Shown here: piece by piece, positions 27,526 to 38,253 of the stretch
Numbering within the stretch: position 1 is the stretch's first letter
How the letters are laid out: each line of letters begins with the position of its first letter
Source: Limnohabitans planktonicus II-D5
GTDB lineage: Bacteria > Pseudomonadota > Gammaproteobacteria > Burkholderiales > Burkholderiaceae_C
NCBI RefSeq assembly: GCF_001270065.2
Contig: NZ_LFYT02000001.1
Location: forward strand, 248,001-312,000
Direction: 5' to 3'
DNA: 64,000 bases
Translations under genes and position numbers: made by a program
Notes under the pieces: generated by a model
The model's input: the letters and a program-made list of their open reading frames with translations, nothing else
Told to the model about the DNA's origin: nothing
Database searches by the model: none

Positions 27526-28584
27526 ATGAAACTTGTCCAACTCGGCCAATCCGATCTGCAGGTGACCCCCATTTGTCTGGGCACCATGACCTTTGGTCAG
27601 CAAGTGAGCGAAGAGGGGGCTCACGCCATCCTCGACCGCTCTTTGGCCGCTGGCATCAACTTCATCGACACCGCCGAAATGTATGCCGTGCCCGCCACGG
27701 CCGACACCTGTGGCCTGACCGAAACCTACATTGGCAACTGGTTTGCCAAAAACCCTGGTGCGCGCCAAAAGCTGGTGCTGGCCACCAAGGTGGCGGGCCC
27801 CTCGCGCAGCATGCCCTGGGTGCGCGAGGGTGCGGGCATGACGGCACAAGACATCCTGACCTCCTGCGAAGGCAGCTTGCGCCGCCTGCAGACCGATGTG
27901 ATTGACCTGTACCAGATCCACTGGCCCGAGCGCCATGTGATGGCGCTGGGTTTCCATTATTTCGACCCGAGCAAGGACAAGCCAGCCACCTCCATCCATG
28001 AACAACTCGAAGCCCTGGCCCAGCTGGTCAAGGCGGGCAAGGTGCGCCACATCGGCCTGTCCAACGAAACGCCCTACGGCGTGCACGAATTCGTGCGCCT
28101 GGCCGAGCAGCACGGCTTGCCGCGCGTGGCCACCGTGCAAAACCCCTATGCGCTGGTCAACCGGGTGTATGACAACGGCCTGGACGAGACCTGCCACCGC
28201 CTGAATGTGTCCTTGTTGGCTTATTCGCCGCTGGGCTTTGGCTTGCTCACCGGCAAGTACGATGAAACCGGCTTTGAAGGCCCCGGTGCCCCCGATGGCC
28301 GCGTGTCTCGGTACGAGTCGGTGCGCAAGCAGTGTTGGTCCCGTCCAGAAGCTTTGGCTGCTGCTCGCCGCTACAACCAATTGGCGCGTGACAACGGCCT
28401 GACACCCACCGAAATGGCCCTGGCCTTTTGCTACCACCGCTGGAACGTGACCAGCACCATCATTGGCGTGACCTCGGTGGCGCAGCTGGACGAAGACCTG
28501 GCTGCCTGGTCGGTGCAGCTCTCGCCCGAGGTGCTCAAGGCCATTGACCAGATCCGCTGGGAAATCCGCGATCCGTCCCTGTGA
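27526..28584 (+). CDS. tas: Aldo/keto reductase, Tas-like
   Basis: NADPH-dependent carbonyl reductase with a TIM barrel. The 352-residue product aligns from end to end with E. coli Tas: LGTMTFGQQVSEEGAHAILD, FIDTAEMYAVPATADTCGLT (catalytic Asp and Tyr), LATKVAGPSR (Lys) and YQIHWPER (His). The C-terminal NADP-binding part GVTSVAQLDEDL is also present. Start ATG 27526 is chosen because AGGAAA precedes it. The natural substrate is unknown. It is followed closely by ybaK on the same strand. Confidence 0.93.
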   Translation: MKLVQLGQSDLQVTPICLGTMTFGQQVSEEGAHAILDRSLAAGINFIDTAEMYAVPATADTCGLTETYIGNWFAKNPGARQKLVLATKVAGPSRSMPWVREGAGMTAQDILTSCEGSLRRLQTDVIDLYQIHWPERHVMALGFHYFDPSKDKPATSIHEQLEALAQLVKAGKVRHIGLSNETPYGVHEFVRLAEQHGLPRVATVQNPYALVNRVYDNGLDETCHRLNVSLLAYSPLGFGLLTGKYDETGFEGPGAPDGRVSRYESVRKQCWSRPEALAAARRYNQLARDNGLTPTEMALAFCYHRWNVTSTIIGVTSVAQLDEDLAAWSVQLSPEVLKAIDQIRWEIRDPSL

Positions 28585-28599
28585 GCGGGGCGCGGGCGC

Positions 28600-29091
28600 A
28601 TGGCCAAAAAAGACAAAGTCAGTGAAACCCCGGCCACGGCGCTGTTGCGCCAGCACGGGGTGGCTTTCACCGAACACCCTTACGAGTACCTGGAGCACGG
28701 CGGTGCCCAGCACAGCGCGCAAGTGCTGGGCATGGACCCGTTTGCCGTGGTCAAGACCCTGATCATGCAAGACCAGGACGCCAAGCCTCTGGTGGTTCTG
28801 ATGCACGGTAACCGCAAGGTGTCCACCAAAAACCTGGCGCGGCAATTGGGGCTCAAATCCATCGAGCCGTGCGCCCCCGAGGTGGCCAACCGCCACAGTG
28901 GTTATCTGGTGGGCGGCACCTCGCCCTTTGCCACGCGGCGGGCCATGCCGGTGTTCATCGAAGAAACCATCCTGACCCTGCCGCGCATTTGCATCAATGG
29001 CGGGCGGCGCGGTTATCTGGTGGGCATTGACCCGCAGGTGTGTGTGCAGTTGCTGGACGCCCAGCCGGTGAACTGCGCGCTGGCAGAATGA
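28600..29091 (+). CDS. ybaK: Cys-tRNA(Pro)/Cys-tRNA(Cys) deacylase YbaK
   Basis: Trans-editing enzyme that hydrolyses cysteine mischarged on tRNA-Pro. The 163-residue product matches the YbaK/EbsC fold: [20 protein letters not shown], then [40 protein letters not shown] and [20 protein letters not shown]. Length fits the family. It starts 15 bases after tas and is followed 28 bases later by plsY. Confidence 0.94.
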   Translation: MAKKDKVSETPATALLRQHGVAFTEHPYEYLEHGGAQHSAQVLGMDPFAVVKTLIMQDQDAKPLVVLMHGNRKVSTKNLARQLGLKSIEPCAPEVANRHSGYLVGGTSPFATRRAMPVFIEETILTLPRICINGGRRGYLVGIDPQVCVQLLDAQPVNCALAE

Positions 29092-29119
29092 CGCCAATTC
29101 AAAAACAAGGGAGACCGTG

Positions 29120-29749
29120 ATGGAGATGTGGATTCAAGTGGGCGCGGTGCTGACCAGTTATCTGGTCGGATCGCTCAGTTTTGCGGTGATTGTCAGCCGC
29201 CTGATGGGGCTGAGCGACCCCCGCAGCTACGGCAGCAAAAACCCTGGTGCCACCAATGTGCTGCGCTCAGGCAGCAAAAAGGCGGCCATCCTGACCCTGC
29301 TGTTGGACGCGCTGAAGGGCTGGTTGCCCGTGGCGGCTGTGTTGACCTTTGGGCAGCCTTACGGCTTGGGCGCTGGCGCAGCGGCCTTGGCGGGTCTGGC
29401 GGCTTTTCTGGGGCACCTGTACCCGGTGTTCTTTGGCTTCAAAGGCGGTAAGGGCGTGGCCACGGCCGTAGGCGTGCTGGTGGGTGTGAACGGTCTGCTG
29501 GCGCTGGCCACGGTGGGGACATTTGCCATCGTGGTGTTTTTCAGCCGCTATGTCTCGCTGGCGTCCATGGTGGCGGCGGTGTTTGCGCCGGTGTTTTACC
29601 TGTTTGGTGATGGTGCGGCTTGGAACGCAGTGGGGGCTGAGGTGCTGTGCCTGTCGGTCATGGCGCTGCTTTTGGTGTGGCGCCACCGCGAAAACATCAA
29701 CCGCCTGCTGGCGGGCACCGAATCCAAATTGGGCGCAAAAAAAGCCTGA
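29120..29749 (+). CDS. plsY: Glycerol-3-phosphate acyltransferase PlsY
   Basis: Polytopic inner-membrane enzyme that transfers acyl from acyl-phosphate to glycerol-3-phosphate, the first step of phospholipid synthesis. The 209-residue product has several hydrophobic helices and the three PlsY motifs: [37 protein letters not shown] and [15 protein letters not shown]. Start ATG 29120 with AAGGGAG upstream. A hairpin overlaps its stop codon. Confidence 0.96.
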   Translation: MEMWIQVGAVLTSYLVGSLSFAVIVSRLMGLSDPRSYGSKNPGATNVLRSGSKKAAILTLLLDALKGWLPVAAVLTFGQPYGLGAGAAALAGLAAFLGHLYPVFFGFKGGKGVATAVGVLVGVNGLLALATVGTFAIVVFFSRYVSLASMVAAVFAPVFYLFGDGAAWNAVGAEVLCLSVMALLLVWRHRENINRLLAGTESKLGAKKA

Positions 29750-29763
29750 CGCATCAGGCTTTT
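29740..29763 (+). terminator. Intrinsic terminator overlapping the end of plsY
   Basis: AAAAGCCTGA at 29740-29749 pairs with TCAGGCTTTT at 29754-29763 around a 4-base loop. The plsY stop codon lies within the left arm. Confidence 0.75.
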
Positions 29764-29808
29764 GAGGGTCGCTCTCTCTGTGGGCGCTTGCCCTGCAAGC
29801 GATTGACC

Positions 29809-30294
29809 TTAATCGCGGAAATTGTCGAACGACAGCGGCAGCTCGGTCATGTCCTTGCGCAGCAGGGCCATGGCCGCTTGCAGGTCGTCGCGCTTGGCAC
29901 CCGTGACGCGCACGGCATCACCCTGGATGGAGGCTTGCACCTTGAGCTTGCTTTCCTTGATCAGCTTGGTGATTTTCTTGGCATCTTCGGTTTCGATGCC
30001 ATTTTTCACCTTGATCACCTGCTTGACCTTGTCGCCGCCGATTTTTTCGACCTTGCCAATGTCCAAAAAGCGCACGTCCACATTGCGCTTGGTCAGCTTG
30101 TTGCGCAGGATGTCTTCAACCTGCGTGAGCTGAAAGTCGGCGTCGCCGAACATCGTGATCTCTTTGTCCTTGAGTTCGATGTTGGCTGAGGTGCCTTTGA
30201 AGTCAAAGCGGGTGCCGATTTCTTTGGCGGATGTGTCAACGGCGTTGCGCACTTCGACCATATTGGGTTCGCAAACGGTATCAAACGAGGGCAT
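29809..30294 (-). CDS. yajQ: YajQ-family nucleotide-binding protein
   Basis: Small cytoplasmic protein with two ferredoxin-like halves; members bind cyclic di-GMP and act with LysR-type regulators (established in Xanthomonas XC_3703). The 161-residue product begins [20 protein letters not shown] and has [18 protein letters not shown] and [20 protein letters not shown], all diagnostic. It converges on plsY and is divergent from murB with only 41 bases between starts. Confidence 0.95.
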   Translation of the reverse strand: MPSFDTVCEPNMVEVRNAVDTSAKEIGTRFDFKGTSANIELKDKEITMFGDADFQLTQVEDILRNKLTKRNVDVRFLDIGKVEKIGGDKVKQVIKVKNGIETEDAKKITKLIKESKLKVQASIQGDAVRVTGAKRDDLQAAMALLRKDMTELPLSFDNFRD

Positions 30295-30335
30295 GGCGGT
30301 AAAAATCCGAAGGTTGAGAATGCGACAATTCTCCC

Positions 30336-31388
30336 ATGTTCCTTGAGAAAAATGTCCCTCTGCAGCCGTACAACACCTTCGGCATCGCCGCCAAGGCCCA
30401 AGCTTTGGTGCGCGTGCGCTCAGAAGCCGACCTGCTGGCCGTATTGGCCGACCCGCAACTGGCCACCTTGCCCAGGCAGGTGCTGGGCGGCGGCAGCAAC
30501 ATTGTGTTGACGGGTGACGTCAAGGCGCTGGTGCTCAAGATGGAGGTGTCCGGCATTCGCTTGTCGGGTGAGACCGACAAGCACTGGTTCGTCGAGGCGG
30601 GCGCGGGCGTCGACTGGCACGCGCTGGTGGCTTGGACACTGGACAAGGGCTACCCGGGTCTGGAAAACATGGCCCTGATTCCGGGCACCGTAGGCGCATC
30701 GCCCGTTCAGAACATCGGTGCTTACGGGGTGGAACTGCAAGACAGGTTCGATTCGCTCGACGCCATGGACATGTTCACAGGAGAGATGTTCAGCCTGAAC
30801 GCCGCGCAGTGCGGATTCAGCTACCGCGATTCGGTGTTCAAACACGCTTCAGGCGGCCCGGAAGCTCTGGGCCTGGCCGGGCGGGCCGTCATTTTGCGGG
30901 TGCGTTTTGCACTGCCCAAGCGCTGGAAGCCCGAGCTGGGCTACCTGGATCTGGAACGCAAGATGGCCGAGACGGGCATTCGCACCCCCGATGCCCGGCA
31001 GATTTTTGATTGGGTGGTGGCGATTCGCCGCGCCAAGCTGCCCGACCCGCAGGTGATCGGCAACGCGGGCAGCTTCTTTAAAAACCCCTCCGTCAGCCCC
31101 GAACAATGCGCCGACATCATCGCTCGCGACCCCAAGGTGGTGCATTACCCCATGCCCGACGGCAGCATCAAGCTGGCGGCGGGCTGGCTGATCGACGCCT
31201 GCGGTTGGAAAGGCAAGACCGTGGGCCATGCGGGGGTCTATGAAAAGCAGGCGCTGGTGTTGGTCAACCGGGGGACTGATGAACACCCCTGCACGGGCGG
31301 CGAGGTGATGACGCTGGCCAAGGCGATTCAGACCAGTGTGTACGAGCGCTTCGGGATTCGGTTGGAGCCTGAGCCGGTGGTGATTTGA
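30336..31388 (+). CDS. murB: UDP-N-acetylenolpyruvoylglucosamine reductase MurB
   Basis: FAD enzyme that makes UDP-MurNAc in peptidoglycan synthesis. The 350-residue product has the FAD-binding segment [20 protein letters not shown] and [20 protein letters not shown]. It also has the catalytic serine region [14 protein letters not shown] and the C-terminal [20 protein letters not shown]. Length fits the type I form. The ATG at 30336 gives the normal N-terminus ([16 protein letters not shown]). Confidence 0.96.
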   Translation: MFLEKNVPLQPYNTFGIAAKAQALVRVRSEADLLAVLADPQLATLPRQVLGGGSNIVLTGDVKALVLKMEVSGIRLSGETDKHWFVEAGAGVDWHALVAWTLDKGYPGLENMALIPGTVGASPVQNIGAYGVELQDRFDSLDAMDMFTGEMFSLNAAQCGFSYRDSVFKHASGGPEALGLAGRAVILRVRFALPKRWKPELGYLDLERKMAETGIRTPDARQIFDWVVAIRRAKLPDPQVIGNAGSFFKNPSVSPEQCADIIARDPKVVHYPMPDGSIKLAAGWLIDACGWKGKTVGHAGVYEKQALVLVNRGTDEHPCTGGEVMTLAKAIQTSVYERFGIRLEPEPVVI

Positions 31389-31410
31389 TGAAAAATGATT
31401 GGAGGCTGTT

Positions 31411-32238
31411 GTGATTTCGTGGCTGTCAAGGTTGTTCAGGTCGAATTCGAATGGGGCCAATTCCGATGTGGGTGTAGGTATATTTGAGGTTTCGTCTAAA
31501 CCAGACCACCCCTTGTCATTTGGATACAAGGTGGGATGGTTTGCTGTAGCGACCGAAGATGTGGCCTTGGTTGCACGCGTGCTCGGTCTTGTTGGTGTGC
31601 AAGTGGCCAATTGGCAAACAGGCTTGAAGCTTGCTGTAAAGACTAACCTCTTATCCGGCAACCCTGATCGCAAGGTTTTCTTGACGCCTCCGCTCAATGG
31701 CTGGATTTTGGTGGTGGGTGGAGAACTGCCATACCCGGCTGAATTGAGCGGCAGAGATGTCGATTTCAATGCGATTACAAATAGGTTTGACTACCTGATG
31801 TTGCGACTGTCGTCTCATTTTCATGAAGTGCAGTATTTCGCCAGTCACCGGGTGTCTGATTCTGTCACTTGGACGCGGCGTACTGAACGCATGTACCGCT
31901 CATTTACCTATGCGGATGGTTGGGTGTACCTCAATCGTGGGTCGCAAACGAAAGAAGAGCGAGAACTTGGAATGCCCGATCTCACCGGAATGGGACAACA
32001 AGCAGCAACGGATGAGATTTTTGGGCTGCTCGAAAAGCAGCAGGCCGAAGTAGATGCCCTCTGCAATTCAGGGCTGAGCCGTAAGGAGGCGTTACAACGC
32101 CTCAGACGCAGTGCAATGCCGAGCGAAACAAATGTGACCGAGCTCGCCGGTCTTTGGAGCCTTGATCCCTGCCAAATCGAAGAGCATTTTCATGATCTAA
32201 GCACGGGCTTACTTGGTGAACTGAGGTTTGATCGCTGA
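31411..32238 (+). CDS. Hypothetical protein, accessory
   Basis: The 275-residue product starts at GTG 31411 with GGAGG 5 bases upstream. It has no signal peptide or membrane segment. Its recognisable pattern is GWFAVATEDVALVARVLGL, then NWQTGLK, VFLTPPLNGWILVVG, FHEVQYFASHRV and KEERELGM. I recall similar patterns in uncharacterised proteins of actinobacteria and myxobacteria, some beside polymorphic toxins, but I cannot name the family. The base composition is more AT-rich than murB and argG. Together with the toxin-antitoxin pair that follows, it forms an accessory insert between housekeeping genes. Confidence 0.75.
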   Translation: MISWLSRLFRSNSNGANSDVGVGIFEVSSKPDHPLSFGYKVGWFAVATEDVALVARVLGLVGVQVANWQTGLKLAVKTNLLSGNPDRKVFLTPPLNGWILVVGGELPYPAELSGRDVDFNAITNRFDYLMLRLSSHFHEVQYFASHRVSDSVTWTRRTERMYRSFTYADGWVYLNRGSQTKEERELGMPDLTGMGQQAATDEIFGLLEKQQAEVDALCNSGLSRKEALQRLRRSAMPSETNVTELAGLWSLDPCQIEEHFHDLSTGLLGELRFDR

Positions 32239-32433
32239 AAAAAATGGCCGCAAAGTGGTTTTCTGCGACTGCTCACTTAAGCAGCAACAGATCGCTCACA
32301 CAAGGTTTCTGGGGAGTAGTTCACCGTATTGGGAAGCGATAACTTGAGTGGGGTTTTGGCTCACAACATTCGTCTGGCAGAAGATTGGTGAAGTGCTACC
32401 ATGCACTTTGTTTGTAACACAAGAGGACGGGCC

Positions 32434-32721
32434 ATGAGCGATGCCACTTTTACCTTTCGGGTTGAAGAGTCCCTGAAAGAGCAATTCACTTTGGCGGCCA
32501 AAGAGCGGGACCGCAGCGGTGCACAGTTGTTGCGAGATTTCATGCGGGAGTTCGTGCAGCAACAGCAAAGCGCCGCTGACCACGACGCTTGGTTCAGGCG
32601 GCAAGTTCAAGCGGGGATGGATTCGGCCAATGCCGGAAATTTGGTTGCCGCAGCTGATGTGGAAGCCAAGTTCTCCGCCCGTCGCGCCGCGACACGCAGC
32701 AAGCTTGAAGCGACTGGGTGA
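32434..32721 (+). CDS. Antitoxin of a RelB/ParD-like pair
   Basis: The 95-residue product begins with a ribbon-helix-helix-like segment (DATFTFRVEESLKEQFTLAA, then RSGAQLLRDFMREFVQQQQ), the DNA-binding and dimerisation part of many antitoxins. A flexible C-terminal tail that would wrap the toxin follows. Start ATG 32434 has AAGAGGA upstream. Its stop overlaps the toxin start (TGATG), the usual antitoxin-first arrangement, so the pair is co-translated and likely autorepressed by the N-terminal domain. Confidence 0.85.
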   Translation: MSDATFTFRVEESLKEQFTLAAKERDRSGAQLLRDFMREFVQQQQSAADHDAWFRRQVQAGMDSANAGNLVAAADVEAKFSARRAATRSKLEATG

Positions 32722-33002
32722 TGGACTTGCTCTGGACCCCTGAGTCCATTCAGGACCGGGAGAGCATTTACGACTACATAGAGGCTGACAATCCGTTCGC
32801 AGCGTTGGTCATGGATGAGCTGTTTTCACAACAAGCATGCTTGTTGCTGGACCAATCTGGTTTGGGACGATTGGGCCGGGTAAGAGGTACGCGCGAGTGG
32901 GTAGTGCACCCAAATTACATATTGGTTTATGACCTTGTGAATGACCAAGTCCGTGTGTTGCGGGTGTTGCATGTAGCCAAGCGATGGCCACCGTCTGTAT
33001 GA
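32721..33002 (+). CDS. RelE/ParE-family toxin
   Basis: The 93-residue product has the ParE-like order: LLWTPESIQDRESIYDYIEA (N-terminal helices), LGRVRGTREWVVHPNYILVY (central beta-strands with basic residues) and VLRVLHVAKRWP at the end. ParE members poison gyrase; RelE members cut mRNA at the ribosome. The sequence alone does not settle which, though the GTREWVVHPNYILVY strand and the C-terminus look ParE-like. Start ATG 32721. Confidence 0.87.
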   Translation: MDLLWTPESIQDRESIYDYIEADNPFAALVMDELFSQQACLLLDQSGLGRLGRVRGTREWVVHPNYILVYDLVNDQVRVLRVLHVAKRWPPSV

Positions 33003-33009
33003 ATTAGAC

Positions 33010-33110
33010 CGCCCATAACGCAGCTTTGGCGCTGTGGACGGCCGGACCAGCCGATTTGGTGAGCGAAGCGAGTTATGAGGCTGGTCAGCTGGCCGCAGTG
33101 TCAAGGCTGC
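33010..33110. repeat. Imperfect palindromic element after the toxin gene
   Basis: CATAAC at about 33015 and GTTATG at about 33073 are complementary. GGCCGGACCAGCC and GGCTGGTCAGCTGGCC form a longer imperfect stem around a 26-base loop. The layout recalls a recombination or attC-like site, but the core sites do not match the integron consensus, so no identity is given. Confidence 0.35.
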
Positions 33111-33143
33111 AAATGCCCGCAAAGCAAAAAAACCAGAAGACAA

Positions 33144-33168
33144 CAAAAAACGGCCCTAAGGCCGTTTT
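33144..33168 (-). terminator. Intrinsic terminator after argG
   Basis: AAAAAACGGCC and GGCCGTTTTT form a stem around CTAA with T runs on both strands. It lies 20 bases after the argG stop and can also stop transcription from the toxin side. Confidence 0.9.
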
Positions 33169-33187
33169 TCACTGAAGCATCAAAGCA

Positions 33188-34853
<1,666 letters not shown>

Positions 34854-34975
34854 GGTGTGCTGGATAAAGCGTAGGGGGCTGCAAATGAAACAGGGGCCTG
34901 ATGTGGCCCCTGCGCTTGGGTCAAACAAACAACCCGCGATTTTAGGTCAGTTGAGGGGCTTTGCCTCTGCTGTCC

Positions 34976-35641
34976 TCAGCGCCAGTGGCCGTGTCGGTGG
35001 CCGTGGCGGTGGCCGCCGCCCCAGCCCCATCCCAGGTTGACGTGGGTGTAGACGGGCGGGTAAATGGTCGGATAAGTACGGTAAACCGGTGTCGGCACAT
35101 AGACAACAGGGGCTTGTGTGTAAACGGTGGTTGTGGGCGCACTGACCACGGTTGGCCCGACAACGGGTGCCTCGGACCGTGGTGCACTCAGGGGGGTGAC
35201 TTGCACCTGGATGGTGGGGCCGGGGTCTTGCGGCAATTGCACAGAGTATTGCTTGCCCGCATATTCGTAAACCACGTTGTAACCCACCAGGCGGTTTTCA
35301 TACACGTTGTGTGTGCTGCAAGTGGTCTGGTTTTGCAGTTGGCTGCCGGGGTTTTCGATTTTGTCACCCATCACAGCGCCACCAATGAAGCCCACCATGG
35401 TGGCCAGGGCCTGGCCCGAGCCGCCGCCAATCTGGCTGCCAACAGCCCCTCCAGCAATGGCACCCATCAAGGCACCTGCACCGGAAGACGGGTTTTGCAC
35501 GATCACCTGGGCCTGGCTGCAGGTTTGACGCGGAACGGTCACTTGTTGGTAAACCGCTGTGCGTGAAATCACTTGGCCGACCTCCTGGGCTTGTGCCCAT
35601 CCGGCGGTGACCAGCAAAAGGGTACTCGTCAGTGTTTTCAT
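34976..35641 (-). CDS. Glycine-zipper 2TM envelope protein
   Basis: The 221-residue product has a signal peptide (KTLTSTLLLVTAGWAQAQ) and a glycine zipper (ALMGAIAGGAVGSQIGGGSG and MVGFIGGAVMGDKIE) at about residues 57-100, as in the Rick_17kDa/SlyB-like group. A CSTHNVYENRLVGYNVVYEY segment follows, then a Pro/Thr/Val-rich stretch and a C-terminal GWGWGGGHRHGHRHGHW tail that could bind metal. Function unknown; envelope location is likely. Start ATG 35641 is preceded by GGAG. Confidence 0.85.
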   Translation of the reverse strand: MKTLTSTLLLVTAGWAQAQEVGQVISRTAVYQQVTVPRQTCSQAQVIVQNPSSGAGALMGAIAGGAVGSQIGGGSGQALATMVGFIGGAVMGDKIENPGSQLQNQTTCSTHNVYENRLVGYNVVYEYAGKQYSVQLPQDPGPTIQVQVTPLSAPRSEAPVVGPTVVSAPTTTVYTQAPVVYVPTPVYRTYPTIYPPVYTHVNLGWGWGGGHRHGHRHGHWR

Positions 35642-35730
35642 GATGAGAATCTCCGTCAAATATGGCCTGAGTTTAACTGTGGTGCCTGCGTTGGTGCATG
35701 TTTGGCAGGTAAAGATCCGTTACAAAAAAA

Positions 35731-36075
35731 TCATGCTGGCCACTGGTCAGGAACGTGACCGACGGTGATGCGCCCCGATGGCCAGGCGATCACCGGGCGT
35801 TTGATGGTGCTGGCATGTTGCTGCATCACTTGCTGGGCGCTGGCGCTGTCTGTCACGCCGCTGTGCACTGAAGGGTCGAGTTTGCGCCAGGTCGTGCCTT
35901 TGCGGTTGAGCACGGTTTCCCAGCCCGCAGCGCCCACCCAGGCGGCCAGTTCGGCAGCGGGAACGCCTTGTTTTTTGAAATCGTGGAAGGTGTAGCTCAG
36001 GCCGTGGTCGGTGAGCCAGGTGCGTGCTTTTTTCACGCTGTCGCAGTTGGGGATGCCGTAAACAGTCAGTTCCAT
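35731..36075 (-). CDS. ArsC/Spx-family reductase (YffB-like)
   Basis: Thioredoxin-fold protein of the arsenate-reductase-like group. The 114-residue product has YGIPNCDSVKKARTWLTDHG with a single N-terminal Cys, then FHDFKKQGVPAAELAAWVG, GTTWRKLDP and IKRPVIAWPSG. The Cys-x-x-Ser/lone-Cys pattern and length suit the YffB subgroup, whose true substrate is unclear, rather than a resistance arsenate reductase. No ars genes are nearby. The start ATG 36075 is 51 bases from the divergent folC start. Confidence 0.9.
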   Translation of the reverse strand: MELTVYGIPNCDSVKKARTWLTDHGLSYTFHDFKKQGVPAAELAAWVGAAGWETVLNRKGTTWRKLDPSVHSGVTDSASAQQVMQQHASTIKRPVIAWPSGRITVGHVPDQWPA

Positions 36076-36126
36076 GGGGGCTTTGTTCAAGATGAAAGTG
36101 TTGAGAGTGGGCGACAATCGCCGCCT

Positions 36127-37416
36127 ATGAAGACTCTACAGGAATGGCTCGACTGGTGCGAGCAACTACACCCCGTGGCCATTGACATGGGGCTGGACCG
36201 CGTGAAAACCGTGGCTGACCGCATGGCTTTGAAGTTCGAGTGCCCGGTCATCACCGTGGCGGGCACCAACGGCAAGGGTTCGACTTGCGCCATGCTCGAA
36301 GCCATTTTGTTGCAAGCGGGTTACCGCACTGGCGTCTACACCTCGCCGCACTTGGTGCATTTTGAGGAGCGATGCCGTTTGCACGGCGAGTCCGCGTCTG
36401 CCCAGGCGCTGGCTGAGGCATTTGCGGCGGTCGATGCAGTGCGTGGCGATGTCAGCCTGACTTATTTCGAGTTCAGCACCCTGGCCATCTTGCATCTCAT
36501 GGCCCGCTCCCATCTGGATGTGGCCATTTTGGAAGTGGGTCTGGGTGGGCGCCTGGATGCGGTCAACATCATCGACGCCAATTGCGCGGTGATCACCAGC
36601 ATCGACATTGACCACACCGCCATTTTGGGCAAAGACCGCGAAAGCATTGGTTTTGAGAAGGCGGGCATCATGCGCGCCGGGCACCCTGTGGTGGTCAGCG
36701 ATCCGGTGCCGCCGCAAAGCGTGCTGGACCATGCTGCGGCCATTGGTGCTGACCTGTGGCGTTTTGGGCAGGATTTCAATTTCTCGGGGGACAAGTTGCA
36801 ATGGGCCTGGGCAGGACGTGGGCGTCGTTACAGCGGCATGGCTTATCCGGCCTTGCGCGGGGCGAACCAGTTGGTCAATGCCTCAGGCGTGCTGGCGGCT
36901 CTGGACGCGCTGCGTCCGCGCATTCCCGTCACCGCTCAGGCTGTGCGCAACGGTCTGGCCATGGTCGAGTTGCCTGGGCGCTTTCAGATCGTGCCTGGTG
37001 AGCCGGTGCTGGTCCTGGATGTGGCGCACAACCCCCATTCGGTGGCGGCGCTGGCCGTCAATCTGGACGCCATGGGTTTTTATCCCACGACCCATGCGGT
37101 GGTGGGGGCCATGGCTGACAAGGACTTGCAGTCGATGTTGCAGCGGGTCAACCCCATGATTGACCGTTGGTATTTCACCGACTTGCCCTTGCCCAGGGCG
37201 GCCAAGGCGGTCGATTTGCAGCGGATCTGGGGGGCGCAAAACCAGCGTGCGGATGCCTCGTCCAGCGTTCATCCGGACCCCATGACGGCGCTGCAGGCAG
37301 CCATGGAGGCGGCCAACCCGGCTGATAGAATCATCGTCTTTGGCTCCTTTTACACCGTGGGCGGTGTTTTGCAAGAGGGAATTCCCCGCCTTCAAGCCAA
37401 ACACCTCAGCCCCTGA
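36127..37416 (+). CDS. folC: Folylpolyglutamate synthase / dihydrofolate synthase
   Basis: Adds glutamate to dihydropteroate and then to folates. The 429-residue product has the ATP loop VAGTNGKGSTCAMLEAILL, YTSPHLVHFEERCRL, GLGGRLDAVNIIDANCAVIT and LDVAHNPHSVAALA, the full FolC set. ATG 36127 is chosen because family homology begins there (MKTLQEWLDWCEQLHP) and earlier codons read through the divergent gene. It begins the folC-dedD-cvpA-purF order also seen in enterics. Confidence 0.96.
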   Translation: MKTLQEWLDWCEQLHPVAIDMGLDRVKTVADRMALKFECPVITVAGTNGKGSTCAMLEAILLQAGYRTGVYTSPHLVHFEERCRLHGESASAQALAEAFAAVDAVRGDVSLTYFEFSTLAILHLMARSHLDVAILEVGLGGRLDAVNIIDANCAVITSIDIDHTAILGKDRESIGFEKAGIMRAGHPVVVSDPVPPQSVLDHAAAIGADLWRFGQDFNFSGDKLQWAWAGRGRRYSGMAYPALRGANQLVNASGVLAALDALRPRIPVTAQAVRNGLAMVELPGRFQIVPGEPVLVLDVAHNPHSVAALAVNLDAMGFYPTTHAVVGAMADKDLQSMLQRVNPMIDRWYFTDLPLPRAAKAVDLQRIWGAQNQRADASSSVHPDPMTALQAAMEAANPADRIIVFGSFYTVGGVLQEGIPRLQAKHLSP

Positions 37417-37426
37417 GCACACAGCC

Positions 37427-38251
37427 ATGGCCTTTTTCAAGTTCCGTTTGCCCGGTCAAGCCGCTTCGGTCGAGGCGGTTCCCTCCGGGCCTAGCCAAAA
37501 CATCGACATCGTTCGCAGGCGGGCACGGCATCGCCTGATGGGTGCTGTGGTGCTGGTGTTGGTGGCGGTGGTGGGCTTTCCCTTGTTGTTTGATACCCAG
37601 CCCCGGCCGGTGGCAGTGGACACGCCCATCGTGATTCCTGATCGCCAGACGGCCTCGCCTTTGACCAGCCCTCAAGCGGTGCCCTCTGCTCAAGCCCCGG
37701 CCAAACCTCTGTTGCCCGCATCTGATTCTGTGCCTGCTCATGCCAGCTTGGATGCGCGTGAGGAAGTCGTCTTGCCGGTGCCTGAGCCTGCTGCCGTGAT
37801 GGCGCAAGCGGGCAAGCCTGCAGCCCCTAAAGCACAGACCACGGTGCCCGCCACCGAAGCACCTGCCGACAAACCCAAAGACACAGCCCCAAAACCTGAG
37901 GTCAAACCGACTTCCCCCGCAAAACCCGACAAACCTGCCCCGGCAACTGTGGTCAAGCCTCCGGATGACGGCAGCAAGGCGCAAGCCTTGCTGGAGGGTA
38001 AACCCGTCAAACCAGCGGTTGAGCGCGTGGTCATTCAAGTCGGGGCCTTCACCGATGCTGACAAAGTACAAGATGCGCGCCGCAAACTGGAGCAGTCCGG
38101 CTTCAAGACTTACACCCAGGTGGTCGATGGCAAAGAGGGCAAAAAAACCACCCGCGTGCGCGTGGGGCCCTTTGACAACCGTGATGATGCAGAGAAGGCG
38201 GCTGCCCGCATTCGCAAACTTGACTTTGCGCCTTCGATTCTGAAGATTTGA
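37427..38251 (+). CDS. dedD: SPOR-domain cell-division protein, DedD-like
   Basis: Bitopic inner-membrane protein; SPOR domains bind denuded septal peptidoglycan. The 274-residue product has one membrane helix near residues 37-57 (LMGAVVLVLVAVVGFPLLF). A long Pro/Ala/Lys-rich periplasmic linker follows, then a C-terminal SPOR domain (VVIQVGAFTDADKVQDARRK to TRVRVGPFDNRDDAEKAAAR). Position between folC and cvpA matches dedD of enterics. The start at 37427 is 10 bases after folC. Confidence 0.92.
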   Translation: MAFFKFRLPGQAASVEAVPSGPSQNIDIVRRRARHRLMGAVVLVLVAVVGFPLLFDTQPRPVAVDTPIVIPDRQTASPLTSPQAVPSAQAPAKPLLPASDSVPAHASLDAREEVVLPVPEPAAVMAQAGKPAAPKAQTTVPATEAPADKPKDTAPKPEVKPTSPAKPDKPAPATVVKPPDDGSKAQALLEGKPVKPAVERVVIQVGAFTDADKVQDARRKLEQSGFKTYTQVVDGKEGKKTTRVRVGPFDNRDDAEKAAARIRKLDFAPSILKI

Positions 38252-38253
38252 CG

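Noticed and set aside
33010..33110. Integron attC site after the toxin gene
   Set aside because: The arms resemble one another, but the R' and R'' cores do not match GTTRRRY and RYYYAAC, and there is no integrase or second cassette.
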